The translations under genes and the position numbers were made by a program. Below are positions 45,531-55,086 of a stretch of 64,000 nt of DNA, one piece after another. Source of the DNA: Cellvibrio sp. pealriver (GTDB lineage: Bacteria; Pseudomonadota; Gammaproteobacteria; Pseudomonadales; Cellvibrionaceae); the NCBI RefSeq assembly GCF_001183545.1, contig NZ_KQ236688.1:1021149-1085148 (forward strand), in the 5' to 3' direction. The notes beneath the pieces are model-generated. The model was not told the origin of the DNA. It was given only the letters and a program-made list of their open reading frames with translations, and ran no database searches. Within the stretch, counting starts at the first letter, position 1. The number at the start of each line of letters is the position of its first letter.

Positions 45531-46626
45531 ATGGAAATTAATCCTTTATTAAATAGCCTCAAAGACCTCACCGAGCGCACCGATGTGCTCAGGGGGTATC
45601 TTTGACTACGATCTAAAAAAAGAGCGTTTGGCCGAAGTTGAGCTGGATCTGGCTGAACCCAGCGTGTGGGAAAACCCCGAGCGAGCCCAAGCCTTGGGTA
45701 GAGAGCGCTCATCGTTAGAGATGGTCGTAAAAACTATCGACGATCTGGATAATGGCGTCGCTGATTCGCGCGAGCTGCTGGATATGGCAGTGGAAGAAGA
45801 TGACGAGTCTATGGTGGCTGATGTACAAGCCGAACTTGATCGTCTGGAAAAGCAGCTCGCTGTACTTGAGTTCCGCCGTATGTTCTCTGGCGAGACAGAT
45901 CCCAATAATGCTTACCTGGATATTCAATCGGGTTCCGGTGGAACAGAAGCTCAGGATTGGGCTGAGATTGTACTGCGTATGTATTTGCGCTGGGGTGAAG
46001 CCAAAGGTTTCAAGGTAACACTTGAAGAGGTCTCCGCTGGCGATGTGGCCGGTATTAAAAGTGCCACCATCTATTTTGAAGGTGAATATGCTTTCGGTTG
46101 GTTGCGCACAGAAACTGGCGTACATCGTTTAGTCCGTAAATCACCTTTCGATTCCGGTAATCGTCGCCACACATCTTTTTGTTCCGTTTTTGTATCGCCT
46201 GAAATCGACGATAACATTGAAATTGAAATCAACCCGGCTGATTTGCGTATTGATACTTACCGTGCAAGTGGCGCTGGTGGTCAGCACGTTAACAAAACAG
46301 ACTCTGCGATTCGTATCACCCATATCCCAACAGGGATTGTAGTGCAGTGTCAGAACGAGCGCTCACAACACGCCAACCGCGATAAAGCTTACAAAATGCT
46401 GCGTGCAAAAATGTACGAGCAGGAAATGCAAAAGCGCAATGCCGAAAAACAAGCGATGGAAGATAACAAATCCGATATCGGTTGGGGCAGCCAAATTCGC
46501 TCTTATGTATTGGATGATTCGCGTATCAAAGATCTACGGACCGGCGTACAGACCTCTAATACCCAAGCGGTCTTGGATGGCGATTTGGATCAATTTATTG
46601 TCGAAAGTTTAAAAGCGGGCCTTTAA
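45531..46626 (+). CDS. prfB: Peptide chain release factor 2, with programmed +1 frameshift
   Basis: RF2 recognises UAA and UGA and releases the peptide. The first reading frame starts at ATG 45531 and meets an in-frame TGA at 45603-45605. Skipping T45603 restores the frame (GAC TAC GAT) through to 46626, giving about 364 residues. The stop-codon recognition motif SPF is in [16 protein letters not shown], and the catalytic GGQ in [17 protein letters not shown]. The shift site is listed separately. It is followed by lysS after 50 nt, as in many bacteria. Confidence 0.97.
45591..45606 (+). promoter_or_regulatory. prfB autoregulatory frameshift signal
   Basis: AGGGGG (internal Shine-Dalgarno) followed by TAT CTT TGA C. 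Low RF2 slows reading of the TGA and promotes +1 slippage of the CTT-decoding tRNA, so RF2 controls its own synthesis. The spacing equals the E. coli site. Confidence 0.97.
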
Positions 46627-46676
46627 TTTTTTGATGGCCTTAACCTTCTATTTTTAATTCAACTTCAGTGAACACT

Positions 46677-48173
46677 ATGAGCAACGAAACCCAATCACCA
46701 CAAGTAGAAGCACAGGATGAAAACAAACTGATTGCCGAGCGCCGTCATAAGTTGGCTGCTATTCGCGAGAAAGGTAATGCCTTTCCAAATGATTTTCGTC
46801 GTGCTGATAAAAGTGTGGATTTGCAGGCTGCTTTTGGTGAAAAAACCAAAGAAGAGTTGGAAGCATTGAATCACATGGTGAGTGTTGCTGGCCGTATTAT
46901 GGCTAAGCGCGGCCCATTTATGGTGCTGCAAGATGGCGATGGTTCTATCCAGCTTTATGCGGACAAAGCCGCGCAAGAAGTGATTAAAGATAAATGGGGC
47001 TTGTGGGACATTGGCGATATCGTTGGTGTAAAAGGTGCGTTGCATAAATCAGGGAAAGGTGATTTGTATGTAAACCTTGAAGAGTATCAGTTGCTCACCA
47101 AATCACTGCGGCCGTTACCGGATAAATATCATGGTTTGAGCGATCAGGAAATTCGTTATCGTCAACGTTATGTCGATTTGATTGTGAACCCTGAAGTGCG
47201 TGACACTTTCCGTTTGCGTTCGCAATGTATCAGTTTTATCCGTAATTACATGAGTGGTTGTGGTTTCATGGAAGTGGAAACGCCGATGCTGCATGTTATT
47301 CCTGGTGGCGCTTCCGCTAAACCATTTATTACGCATCACAACGCGTTAGATATGGATATGTTTTTGCGTATCGCGCCAGAGTTATATTTGAAGCGTTTGG
47401 TTGTTGGCGGTTTCGAGCGCGTATTTGAAATTAATCGTAATTTCCGTAACGAAGGAGTTTCCACTCGACACAATCCTGAATTCACCATGATGGAATTCTA
47501 TCAAGCCTATGCAGATTACAAAGACTTGATGGACTTGACCGAAGACTTGTTGCGTAAATTATGTATTGAAGTGACTGGCGGAACAGTATTGAAATACCAA
47601 ACCAGTGAGTACGATTTTGGTAAACCATTTGCGCGCATGTCAGTGTTTGATTCGGTGCTTCATTACAACCCACAAATTACCCGGGAACAATTAAGTACTA
47701 TTGAAGGTGCGACGAAAGCAGCTAAAGATTTAGGTATTGAAGTTAAAGAATCTTATGGGTTGGGTAAAATCCACATCGAGATTTTTGAAGAAACAGTTGA
47801 GCACAAATTGGATCAGCCAACATTTATCACTGAATACCCAATTGAAGTGTCGCCATTGGCGCGTCGCAATGATGAAAATCCTGCAGTCACTGATCGCTTT
47901 GAATTTTTTATCGGTGGCCGTGAATTGGCGAATGGATTCTCGGAATTGAATGATGCAGAAGATCAGGCAGAGCGCTTCATGCAACAAGTGCGTGAGAAGG
48001 ATGCGGGCGATGATGAAGCTATGCACTATGATGCAGACTTTGTGCGTGCACTGGAGTACGGTTTACCGCCGACGGCAGGTGAGGGAATCGGTATTGACCG
48101 ATTGATTATGCTGTTTGCCAATGCTCCCTCCATAAGAGATGTGTTGCTATTCCCTCATATGCGCCCAGAGTAA
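46677..48173 (+). CDS. lysS: Lysyl-tRNA synthetase (class II)
   Basis: A 498-residue class IIb synthetase. The N-terminal OB-fold anticodon domain ([27 protein letters not shown]) is followed by motif 1 around [24 protein letters not shown], motif 2 [23 protein letters not shown], and motif 3 [27 protein letters not shown] at 46677 is preferred to the GTG three codons earlier. It lies downstream of prfB, likely in one transcript, and ends at a strong terminator. Confidence 0.97.
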   Translation: MSNETQSPQVEAQDENKLIAERRHKLAAIREKGNAFPNDFRRADKSVDLQAAFGEKTKEELEALNHMVSVAGRIMAKRGPFMVLQDGDGSIQLYADKAAQEVIKDKWGLWDIGDIVGVKGALHKSGKGDLYVNLEEYQLLTKSLRPLPDKYHGLSDQEIRYRQRYVDLIVNPEVRDTFRLRSQCISFIRNYMSGCGFMEVETPMLHVIPGGASAKPFITHHNALDMDMFLRIAPELYLKRLVVGGFERVFEINRNFRNEGVSTRHNPEFTMMEFYQAYADYKDLMDLTEDLLRKLCIEVTGGTVLKYQTSEYDFGKPFARMSVFDSVLHYNPQITREQLSTIEGATKAAKDLGIEVKESYGLGKIHIEIFEETVEHKLDQPTFITEYPIEVSPLARRNDENPAVTDRFEFFIGGRELANGFSELNDAEDQAERFMQQVREKDAGDDEAMHYDADFVRALEYGLPPTAGEGIGIDRLIMLFANAPSIRDVLLFPHMRPE

Positions 48174-48186
48174 ACCCTGTCTTCAG

Positions 48187-48216
48187 AAAACACCCCGCAC
48201 AGCGGGGTGTTTTTTT
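48187..48216 (+). terminator. Terminator of prfB-lysS
   Basis: A 12-bp stem AAAACACCCCGC / GCGGGGTGTTTT with an ACA loop and a T-run, 14 nt after the lysS stop. Confidence 0.92.
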
Positions 48217-48318
48217 ATCTATTGTTGATTGCGTGGCACTTAAAATAACTAAAAAGCTGATTTTTCTGTTTTTATATATTAAAAGTACTTGTTTGGATCA
48301 AAAGATGTACTTATTCTC

Positions 48319-48332
48319 TGGCAACGTTGTCT
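48319..48332. promoter_or_regulatory. Distal LacI-type operator candidate of the chitinase
   Basis: TGGCAACGTTGTCT, with the 8-bp palindromic core CAACGTTG at 48322-48329. It lies 108 bp upstream of the second copy, close to ten helical turns, which would suit repression by DNA looping. Confidence 0.45.
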
Positions 48333-48426
48333 TGTGCTGTCTTCTTCATTCTTTCCAATAATCATCTAATTAGAGTTACGTACGTTATTTTCGTTTAAAT
48401 ATCCGGTGTGGTTTTGCGTGCATATT

Positions 48427-48463
48427 AGACAACGTTGACATTTGTGGTCTGGCGAAGTGTGTA
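48427..48463 (+). promoter_or_regulatory. Proximal LacI-type operator overlapping chitinase promoter
   Basis: AGACAACGTTGACA (48427-48440) contains the perfect -35 TTGACA (48435-48440). A -10-like TGTGTA (48458-48463) follows after 17 nt. The operator half-site and -35 box coincide exactly as upstream of the metalloprotease gene. Confidence 0.5.
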
Positions 48464-48576
48464 GCAAGTGTCGGGTATTTAGATGATTTGTCTGCAGTAA
48501 GAATGATGAAGCGATAAATTGCATTCGCCGGTGTTTATTTCCTCAACTAACGATAATGAACGGATAGGTAACGTCG

Positions 48577-50250
48577 ATGAAATCTTTATTTCTTACAGGT
48601 GCTTTACTCGGGGCATCGTTTATATCCAGTGATGTGCTGGCAGTAAGCTGTGCTGGTTTGTCTACTTGGGCGAGTAGTACTGTTTATACCCAAGGCAACA
48701 AAGTCCAACATTCTGGACGAGCGTATACAGCAAATTATTGGACACAGGGTAATAACCCTACGACTTCATCAGGCCAATGGCAGCATTGGACTGATAATGG
48801 TGCTTGCGATACTGCAGCATCAAGTGTTACTCCAAGTTCAAGTGTTGCGCCAAGTTCCCGCTCATCAAGCTCGCGCTCTTCTGCCAGCAGCTTTGGTTTT
48901 ACTTGTTCGGAAGGTAATACTGCTGTCTGTTCAAGTCGATCATCCAGTTCAATGTCAAGCAGTTCGATTGGCTTCTGTCCGACTTATGTGGCCGGCACCA
49001 ATTACAGTTTGGGTACTGTAGTCACAAATGTGGGTGGAACATACACTTGTAAGATTCCAGGTTGGTGCGCGTCAACAGCGACTTGGGCTTATGCTCCTGG
49101 CACGGGTACCTACTGGCAAGATGCGTGGACTGCGGGCGGAAATTGCCCGGGAACAAGCGCGTCCAGTGTTTCCAGTTCTTCTATACGACCATCAAGCTCT
49201 TCTATCGCGCCATCAAGCTCTTCTCGTTCCAGTCTGTCATCTTCCAGTGTGAGTTCTGTGGTCACTAATAATGGTCGGGATTTGGTTGGTTATTGGGAAA
49301 ACTGGCACTGGCCATTGGAAGAGATGACGTCAATTCCTAACTACACTGTGCTGAACATTTCGTTCCCGCGTATCAATGCAGATGGATCTCTCTTCCTTGG
49401 TAATGAAGGTGGTTACCAAAACAATCCAACCGCACAGCAAATTACTGCAGCGAAAGCGCAAGGCAAAAAAGTGTTGTTGTCGATTGGTGGCGCTAACGCA
49501 ACGTTTGTATTGACTACACAAGCGCACGAAGACAATTTTGTAAATTCTTTCATTGCGATTAAAGATCAATTTGGTTTGGACGGTATTGATATCGATACTG
49601 AAAAAGGTTTACACACCAATCCTAATGCGCAAATCAATCTCACTAATCCGCAATATTCTGCTGATTATTTAGCGCGTGCAATCAAGCGCTTGAAAGCGCG
49701 TTACGGCTCCAGCTTCTTGTTGACTATGGCTCCAGAAACAGCACACACCATTGGTGCGAATTTACCGGGCAACTGGTTAGGGCAATACAACTGGGGTGTT
49801 TATTTGCCATTAATCAACGCATTGCGCGATGACATCAGCTGGATCCAAATGCAGTACTACAACACAGGTTCAATGCCTGGTAAAAATGGTCAGTTCTACA
49901 ACTCGGCAACACAAGATGGTTTGGTTGCATGGACTGAGGCGTTGATTGAAGGTTTCCAAATCGGAAGCACAGGTGTGAGCTACCTTGGTTTGCCTGCAAA
50001 TAAAGTGATTATCGGGTTGCCTGCATCGACTGCACCTACAGCAGCGGGTAGTGGTTATACCAATCCTGCAGTTGTGAAGGCAGCAATGCGTTGCTTGCGT
50101 TCAGGTGATTGCGGTGTCGGTTACAAACCAGCAAAAACCTATCCCGATTTGCGTGGGATTATGGCGTGGTCCACCTGGGAAGATTATGTTACAGGTTACG
50201 CATTCTCTAATGCAGTTAGAGCATGTGCGTTGAATAATCAGTGTAATTAA
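48577..50250 (+). CDS. Secreted GH18 chitinase with two chitin-binding modules
   Basis: A 557-residue extracellular enzyme. The signal peptide ends near SSDVLA (residues 1-22). A CBM5/12-like module (about 24-77) has WASSTVYTQGNKVQHSGRAY and NYWTQGNNP. Ser-rich linkers flank a second small module (about 133-192; GWCASTATWAYAPGTGTYW), which resembles CBM73. The GH18 barrel (about 230-557) has the catalytic DGIDIDTE at 335-342 with acid E342, plus LLSIGG and QMQYYN. It is similar to the Streptomyces-type GH18 group and presumably hydrolyses chitin to chitooligosaccharides. Confidence 0.92.
   Translation: MKSLFLTGALLGASFISSDVLAVSCAGLSTWASSTVYTQGNKVQHSGRAYTANYWTQGNNPTTSSGQWQHWTDNGACDTAASSVTPSSSVAPSSRSSSSRSSASSFGFTCSEGNTAVCSSRSSSSMSSSSIGFCPTYVAGTNYSLGTVVTNVGGTYTCKIPGWCASTATWAYAPGTGTYWQDAWTAGGNCPGTSASSVSSSSIRPSSSSIAPSSSSRSSLSSSSVSSVVTNNGRDLVGYWENWHWPLEEMTSIPNYTVLNISFPRINADGSLFLGNEGGYQNNPTAQQITAAKAQGKKVLLSIGGANATFVLTTQAHEDNFVNSFIAIKDQFGLDGIDIDTEKGLHTNPNAQINLTNPQYSADYLARAIKRLKARYGSSFLLTMAPETAHTIGANLPGNWLGQYNWGVYLPLINALRDDISWIQMQYYNTGSMPGKNGQFYNSATQDGLVAWTEALIEGFQIGSTGVSYLGLPANKVIIGLPASTAPTAAGSGYTNPAVVKAAMRCLRSGDCGVGYKPAKTYPDLRGIMAWSTWEDYVTGYAFSNAVRACALNNQCN
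49177..49218 (+). repeat. 21-bp tandem repeat in the chitinase linker
   Basis: Two 21-bp units of TCTTCTATxxGxCCATCAAGC (49177-49197 and 49198-49218) encode repeated Ser-rich linker peptide SSIxPSS. Variation in copy number could change linker length. Confidence 0.8.
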
Positions 50251-50269
50251 CATCATAGCGGTGTAAATA

Positions 50270-50306
50270 AAAAAATCCCCGTTGAGTCTATCAACGGGGA
50301 TTTTTT
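50270..50306. terminator. Bidirectional terminator between chitinase and DUF418 gene
   Basis: A 16-bp stem AAAAAATCCCCGTTGA / TCAACGGGGATTTTTT with a 5-nt loop, between convergent genes. Confidence 0.93.
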
Positions 50307-50338
50307 ATTGGGTGGGCTTAACTTATCTGGCCATGTCT

Positions 50339-51580
50339 TTATTCGGTTTTTAATCCAGGTAATTGCTGTTTTATTAGTGGTTTCCATTTTAGATCTGTTG
50401 CTGATCGCCATAGCCATTCTACCGGGCCATAATTAAAGTGTTTCAACCACCAGCGGCAAATAAAAATATGTAACGTAAATATAACAATGCATAAAAGTGC
50501 ATTTTGACCTGGGCTTGTGAGCGTGAATAAGCCGAAACCAACATTAAAAAACAGGAAGACACCGATAACTGACTGGGTTAGATAAGTGCTTAATGCCATT
50601 TTTCCCACGCTGGCTAGTGGCTTTAATCGGCTCTCCCATTTTGGTTTTAGCATCAGCAAGCTAATTCCCGTGATATAAATAAGGGTCAGAGAGGCATTAA
50701 AGAATTCCAAAATGAAGCCTCCGGTCCAGCCTGCAAGCGGTGCTTTTTCGAAATCTATCTTCAATATAAAACTGCTTGCGCTAAATGCTAAGCCGACCAA
50801 AAGGGCTGTCAATAATACCCAGGCACTTCTTTTTAACACTGAGACAAACAGTGGGCGATGCTGTTCTATGTGTGAAAAATACTGCATGCGTCCGGCGAGC
50901 ATTCCCAGTAAAAAGAAACCAAACGTAATAAATCCGCGGCCGCTATTGATTTGATAATTAAACTTCTCCGATGCGGCATGGATATTGTGTTGGAACATTT
51001 GCGAAAAACTGCCGTGTTTGATGATTTCATAATAAGCTGCACCTGCAGCTTTGTGGTCTTCTTGAATAAGTTGTAATTGGTCGCGCACAACAATAGAAAT
51101 TAATTCTGCGCATTTGGTTGGAATATTTAATACCAAAAGCGAACCAACGATAAGCAGCGTCTTGTTGCTCATGTTGCGAAAGAACAACAATAGAAAGCCA
51201 AGGGGTACATAAATTGTTAAAATATCGGCGCGCCAAAAAATGTGATGCAAAATACCGATAACTCCCAGGATAGTGAGCCGCCAGGCAAAGCGTGTGACGA
51301 TCGGTTGGTGACGTTGTGCCAGTTTGTCTATTTGGATGTAAAAACTCAGGCCAAATAGAAATGAAAAGATGGCAAAAAATTTACTGATTATAAAAATCAT
51401 GTAGGTGCCAATGGCAATACCGCTGCCAATGTCTTTATAAAGTTGATACGTTTCTTCAGGCAATGGGCCGCCGGCGTACCAAAAAATCATATGGGCGTAG
51501 AGGATGCCAAACAATGCAAATCCTCTGAGCACATCCAGTGTGATGATTCGGTCTGAATCAGGGGTGAAAGGTAAGCTCAT
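50339..51580 (-). CDS. DUF418 (YeiB-like) polytopic membrane protein
   Basis: A 413-residue inner-membrane protein with about ten hydrophobic helices. The start RIITLDVLRGFALFGILYAHM is the signature of the DUF418/YeiB group, which is related to acyltransferase-3-like membrane proteins. The C-terminal half has STYLTQSVIGVFLFFNVGFGL and CRWWLKHFNYGPVEWLWR, typical of DUF418. The function is unknown. ATG at 51580 follows AAGGGAT; the TTG at 51598 is rejected. Confidence 0.85.
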   Translation of the reverse strand: MSLPFTPDSDRIITLDVLRGFALFGILYAHMIFWYAGGPLPEETYQLYKDIGSGIAIGTYMIFIISKFFAIFSFLFGLSFYIQIDKLAQRHQPIVTRFAWRLTILGVIGILHHIFWRADILTIYVPLGFLLLFFRNMSNKTLLIVGSLLVLNIPTKCAELISIVVRDQLQLIQEDHKAAGAAYYEIIKHGSFSQMFQHNIHAASEKFNYQINSGRGFITFGFFLLGMLAGRMQYFSHIEQHRPLFVSVLKRSAWVLLTALLVGLAFSASSFILKIDFEKAPLAGWTGGFILEFFNASLTLIYITGISLLMLKPKWESRLKPLASVGKMALSTYLTQSVIGVFLFFNVGFGLFTLTSPGQNALLCIVIFTLHIFICRWWLKHFNYGPVEWLWRSATDLKWKPLIKQQLPGLKTE

Positions 51581-51695
51581 AGATAATCCCTTGATCAATG
51601 GTGGAAGTAGTGACGAGTCGTTATTGTTAGTTTCGATTCAATAATCCGCTTATTGGATCCAGCCCAGCCTATATTTTTTTAACAACCAGGTCTTG

Positions 51696-52523
51696 TTACA
51701 AATGTAAGTGCTTGGGGAGTTCTAATTGAATGGGCTGTTTGCTGATTGGGCAGCAAAATTCGAGTTTATAGGCGAGAAGTTGCAAAGGGGTTTTGCTTGC
51801 GCTGCCGTACAGTCGGTCACCTGTGATCGGATGGCCTATACCTGATAGGTGACGGCGTATTTGGTGTTTGCGACCGGTTTCAATTAATACTTCTACTAGC
51901 GTCGATAGGTGATTGTCGTTCACTCTAAGCGTATTTACGATACTGATGGATTCTTTGCCATCGAGCGGTTGGTTGATATGTAAGTTTGTGGCGTTGAGTT
52001 CGCCTGTGACTTGTGCAAGGTAATATTTTTTTAAATCGCGGCTTTGAAACAATTGGGATAGCAGTGCAGCTGCTTTAGAGTCGTGTGCAATCATCATCAA
52101 GCCAGCAGCATCAGCATCAAGTCGATGGATTAAAAAGCATTCGCGTTTGTATTCGACCTCCACCCAGCGCAATAAGCTGCAATGGTCCCCCCATTGCGAC
52201 CCTTGTGCCAGCATTCCATGAGGTTTGTACCAAATACTGTAGCGGCCTTTATCAAGCATCAATTGCCCGGCTGGAGGAGTGCGGCTGAGAACTTGCTCGT
52301 CATAGTAAAGTTGTATGCGGGTTCCTGCGGGTAAGTCTTTGCTGGCACGGCGTAAACGCAGCAATTTGCCTTTTTGCTTCCACCAGCAAGCACCTTTATT
52401 CATTGCATCTTTAATGCGTGCTTTGGGTAATCCGGTTTTTTCGGCAAGAAAATCCACTGCGGTTTGGCTGGACGTGGTGGTGAAATCAAAAATGTTTGGC
52501 ATTTTGGTAAACTGCGTGCTCAT
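51696..52523 (-). CDS. RluA-family pseudouridine synthase
   Basis: A 275-residue enzyme that isomerises uridine in rRNA or tRNA. The N-terminal part is S4-like (TAVDFLAEKTGLPKARIKDAMNKGA, LPAGTRIQLYY). The catalytic motif HRLDADAAGL is at 133-142 with Asp136, followed by KYYLAQVTGEL and the C-terminal HQIRRHLSGIGHPITGDRLYG. The RluA-type family includes several target specificities (RluA, RluC, TruC), and I cannot choose between them. It is divergent from yaeQ. Confidence 0.85.
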   Translation of the reverse strand: MSTQFTKMPNIFDFTTTSSQTAVDFLAEKTGLPKARIKDAMNKGACWWKQKGKLLRLRRASKDLPAGTRIQLYYDEQVLSRTPPAGQLMLDKGRYSIWYKPHGMLAQGSQWGDHCSLLRWVEVEYKRECFLIHRLDADAAGLMMIAHDSKAAALLSQLFQSRDLKKYYLAQVTGELNATNLHINQPLDGKESISIVNTLRVNDNHLSTLVEVLIETGRKHQIRRHLSGIGHPITGDRLYGSASKTPLQLLAYKLEFCCPISKQPIQLELPKHLHL

Positions 52524-52578
52524 TTAAGGCTGGATTAAAAAATCAGGTTAACAACCTGGGTATTGAAACGAGGTATCT

Positions 52579-53112
52579 GTGGCTGAAAAAGCAACTATTT
52601 ATAAAGCGAATCTGGCGTTGTCAGATGTCGATCGCTCAGTGTTTAGTGATTTTAATTTAACCGTTGCTCTGCATCCGTCAGAAACCATCGAACGTATGAT
52701 GGTGCGTATTCTAGCCTTTTGTTTTCGGGCTGCGGAAAATTTAACCTTTACCAAGGGGTTGTCTTCTATGGATGAGCCGGATTTGTGGTTAAAACACGAT
52801 AACGGCACTATTCTCGAGTGGATCGAAGTAGGGCAGCCATCCCCGGATCGTTTGAAAAAAGCATCCAGCCAAGCGCAGAAAGTAAAAGTATTCAGCTATG
52901 GGCGCGGTATGGACGTGTGGTGGAAAACCAATTCCGCTGCTATCGGCGCATTACCCAAAGTGGAAATACATTGTTTTTCCCCTGATGAGTTGCAACAGAT
53001 GGTCGCTCTGGTTGATAAAACTATGAACCTCAGCGTCACTATTACTGAATCTATCGCTTATGTTTCAAACGCAACAACTGCTGTGACGATCAGCTTGCGT
53101 GAACTGGAGTAA
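52579..53112 (+). CDS. yaeQ: YaeQ family protein
   Basis: A 177-residue cytoplasmic protein. It starts AEKATIYKANLALSDVDRSVF. The conserved core RMMVRILAFCFRAAENLTFTKGLS and DEPDLWLKHDNGTILEWIEVGQPSPDRLKKAS has a PD-(D/E)xK-like arrangement. E. coli YaeQ has been linked to transcription elongation and suppression of RfaH loss, but its biochemical role is unknown. It begins at GTG with GAGG just upstream. It is 5 nt from cnoX and clearly cotranscribed. Confidence 0.9.
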   Translation: MAEKATIYKANLALSDVDRSVFSDFNLTVALHPSETIERMMVRILAFCFRAAENLTFTKGLSSMDEPDLWLKHDNGTILEWIEVGQPSPDRLKKASSQAQKVKVFSYGRGMDVWWKTNSAAIGALPKVEIHCFSPDELQQMVALVDKTMNLSVTITESIAYVSNATTAVTISLRELE

Positions 53113-53117
53113 ATGAC

Positions 53118-53978
53118 ATGACTATGCCGTTAACGGTTGTCGATATCACGCTGGATAATGCCCAGCAATATCTTATTGATGAGTCTTTTCAGCGCCCTGT
53201 TGTGATTGATTTTTGGGCTGAATGGTGTGGTCCCTGTAAAAATTTAATGCCGATATTGGAGAAACTTGCCACTGAATATGCGGGGGCGTTTTTACTTGCC
53301 AAAGTCAATGCGGATGACCAACAAATGATTTCTTCACAGTTTGGTGTGCGCAGTTTGCCTACAGTAATGATTATGCAAAATGGTCAGCCTGTTGATGGTT
53401 TTACCGGTGCGCTGCCTGAAGTGCAGGTGCGGGAAGTGTTGGCAAAATATTTGCCTAAACCTTGGGAGGCACCGCTTCAGCAAGCTCAGGAATTAATGGC
53501 GATAGCGCAGTTTGCTGAGGCTTTGCCATTGTTGCGCAACGCTTATGATGCATCAAAACAGTTACCGTCAATCGCGTTACTCATTGCTCAGTGCCATATC
53601 GAGTTAAATCGGTTTGATGAAGCAGAAACGCTGTTATCTAACATCAAAATGGCCGATCAGGATGCCCGGTATGAACAACTGATAGCGCAGATTATGCTGA
53701 AAAAACAGGCGGCTAAAACACCTGAGTTGGCGGCGCTTGAGGCCGCCTATGCCGAGGCTCCTCATGATTTATCGGTGCGTTACCAGCTTGCGTTGCAATA
53801 CCATCAGGAGTCCCAATACCGCCCTGCATTGGAGCACTTATTAGAGGTGTTGCGCAAAGATCGCAACTTCGCGGAGGGTGAAGCGCGCAAAACCTTCACT
53901 TCGATTATTGCTGCATTGGGTAAGGCTGATCTGTTGGCAATTGAATACCAGCGCAAGTTATTTACCTTGCTTTACTAG
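53118..53978 (+). CDS. cnoX: Thioredoxin-TPR chaperone CnoX (YbbN-like)
   Basis: A 286-residue protein. The thioredoxin domain (about 6-110) has the active site WAEWCGPCK with Cys37 and Cys40, and the cis-Pro region RSLPTVMI. The rest (about 115-286) is a TPR array (ALPLLRNAYDASKQLP, LAALEAAYAEAPHDLSVRYQLAL). CnoX/YbbN guards proteins from oxidation and passes them to GroEL. The E. coli protein has SxxC, whereas this one keeps a CGPC site and may be redox-active. Confidence 0.87.
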   Translation: MTMPLTVVDITLDNAQQYLIDESFQRPVVIDFWAEWCGPCKNLMPILEKLATEYAGAFLLAKVNADDQQMISSQFGVRSLPTVMIMQNGQPVDGFTGALPEVQVREVLAKYLPKPWEAPLQQAQELMAIAQFAEALPLLRNAYDASKQLPSIALLIAQCHIELNRFDEAETLLSNIKMADQDARYEQLIAQIMLKKQAAKTPELAALEAAYAEAPHDLSVRYQLALQYHQESQYRPALEHLLEVLRKDRNFAEGEARKTFTSIIAALGKADLLAIEYQRKLFTLLY

Positions 53979-54112
53979 GCTTTACCCGATGTTAAATAGT
54001 CGATGCGAACAAAAGTGGGTACACTTAAAGACCTGTAAAAAAACCGTAACAAGCGCCCGTAAGGGCTTGGCCTTAATGGCGGCGTAACGCTGCTAGAGGA
54101 TTATGATAGACA

Positions 54113-55051
54113 ATGAGTAAACGCTATTCCCTGATCGCATTCCTGGCCATTGTGATGATGTTGTCCGGATGTGGCAAAAGCAGTCAGGATGCGGCTTCGT
54201 TGCCTGAGTTTTGCAAACAGGACGGTTCGCGGATTTATATCAAACAGGGCAAAATCCGTATGGAAATTATGCCCAAAGTCGCTGGACGTGTTTCTTCGCT
54301 CAAATATGATGGTCATGAGCTTTTAGTGCAAATTGCAGATCTTGATCGGATTACCGATTGGGGGACTGTCTTTTGGTCAAGCCCTCAAACCGAGTGGGGT
54401 TGGCCACCCATAGATGTTCTTGATAGCAAACCTTATAAATTGAGCGCTGATGATGACCGCATTGTCCTCACCAGCGAGGTTGATCCAAAAACCGGCTATC
54501 AATTTACCAAAACCTATTTGCCCAGCGGCGTTGATCGTATCGCGGTAACCTATCGCATTACCAATCACGGCACAAAAGCAAAGCATGTAGCTCCTTTGGA
54601 GGTCACTCGCTTACCGCCATCGGGTAGCTTGTTTTATCCTAGCGGTGAGACGGATGTTGTCAGTGGGATTTTTTATCCTTTGGATGTGCAAAGCATCGGC
54701 GATTTGACCTGGTATGACTACGATGCAAAAAAGATCCGTACCGACCATCACAAAGCGATGCAAGATGGCAAAGAAGGATGGGTGGCATACATCGATGACG
54801 GTTATTTATTGGTAAAAGAATTTGCGGATAATCCTCCTGCTGCGATTGCGGACGGTGAGCGCGAAGTGGAAATATTTACTCACGTTGAACATATTTTTAT
54901 CGAGATGAAGCAACAAGGTGCGTCAGTGTCTTTAGCGCCCGGTGAGTATTTGGATTGGACTGTGATCTGGCATGTGAAAAAATTGCCGGAGGAGCTAGCC
55001 GGCAATCCTAATCCTCAGGCGCTAGCGGCTTATGTACGAGGATTGTTGTAA
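54113..55051 (+). CDS. DUF4380-type lipoprotein
   Basis: A 312-residue lipoprotein. The signal MSKRYSLIAFLAIVMMLSGC has a lipobox LSGC with Cys20, and Gly at +2 suggests outer-membrane sorting. The rest looks like an all-beta galactose-mutarotase-type fold: IRMEIMPKVAGRVSSLKYDGHELL, TVFWSSPQTEWGWPPI and FTKTYLPSGVDRIAVTYRITN. I know this pattern as DUF4380. A role in carbohydrate binding or processing is possible. It lies about 130 nt after cnoX, probably with its own promoter. Confidence 0.75.
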   Translation: MSKRYSLIAFLAIVMMLSGCGKSSQDAASLPEFCKQDGSRIYIKQGKIRMEIMPKVAGRVSSLKYDGHELLVQIADLDRITDWGTVFWSSPQTEWGWPPIDVLDSKPYKLSADDDRIVLTSEVDPKTGYQFTKTYLPSGVDRIAVTYRITNHGTKAKHVAPLEVTRLPPSGSLFYPSGETDVVSGIFYPLDVQSIGDLTWYDYDAKKIRTDHHKAMQDGKEGWVAYIDDGYLLVKEFADNPPAAIADGEREVEIFTHVEHIFIEMKQQGASVSLAPGEYLDWTVIWHVKKLPEELAGNPNPQALAAYVRGLL

Positions 55052-55086
55052 CGAATTTGTTCGCACTGCATGAAAAGAATCGCCGC

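Larger units (their letters stand above)
48217..48576. other. Long regulatory region upstream of the chitinase
   Basis: About 360 nt, AT-rich, no ORF. It holds two LacI-type palindromes (48319-48332 and 48427-48440), the second overlapping a perfect TTGACA -35 box; both are listed separately. A weak ribosome site (TAGGTAACG) precedes the chitinase ATG. I see no obvious CRP site. Confidence 0.6.

Noticed and set aside
45218..45712. Open frame of 164 residues on the minus strand across the apbC end and prfB start
   Set aside because: It is antisense to two well-supported genes and has no family features; the codon pattern is a shadow of prfB.
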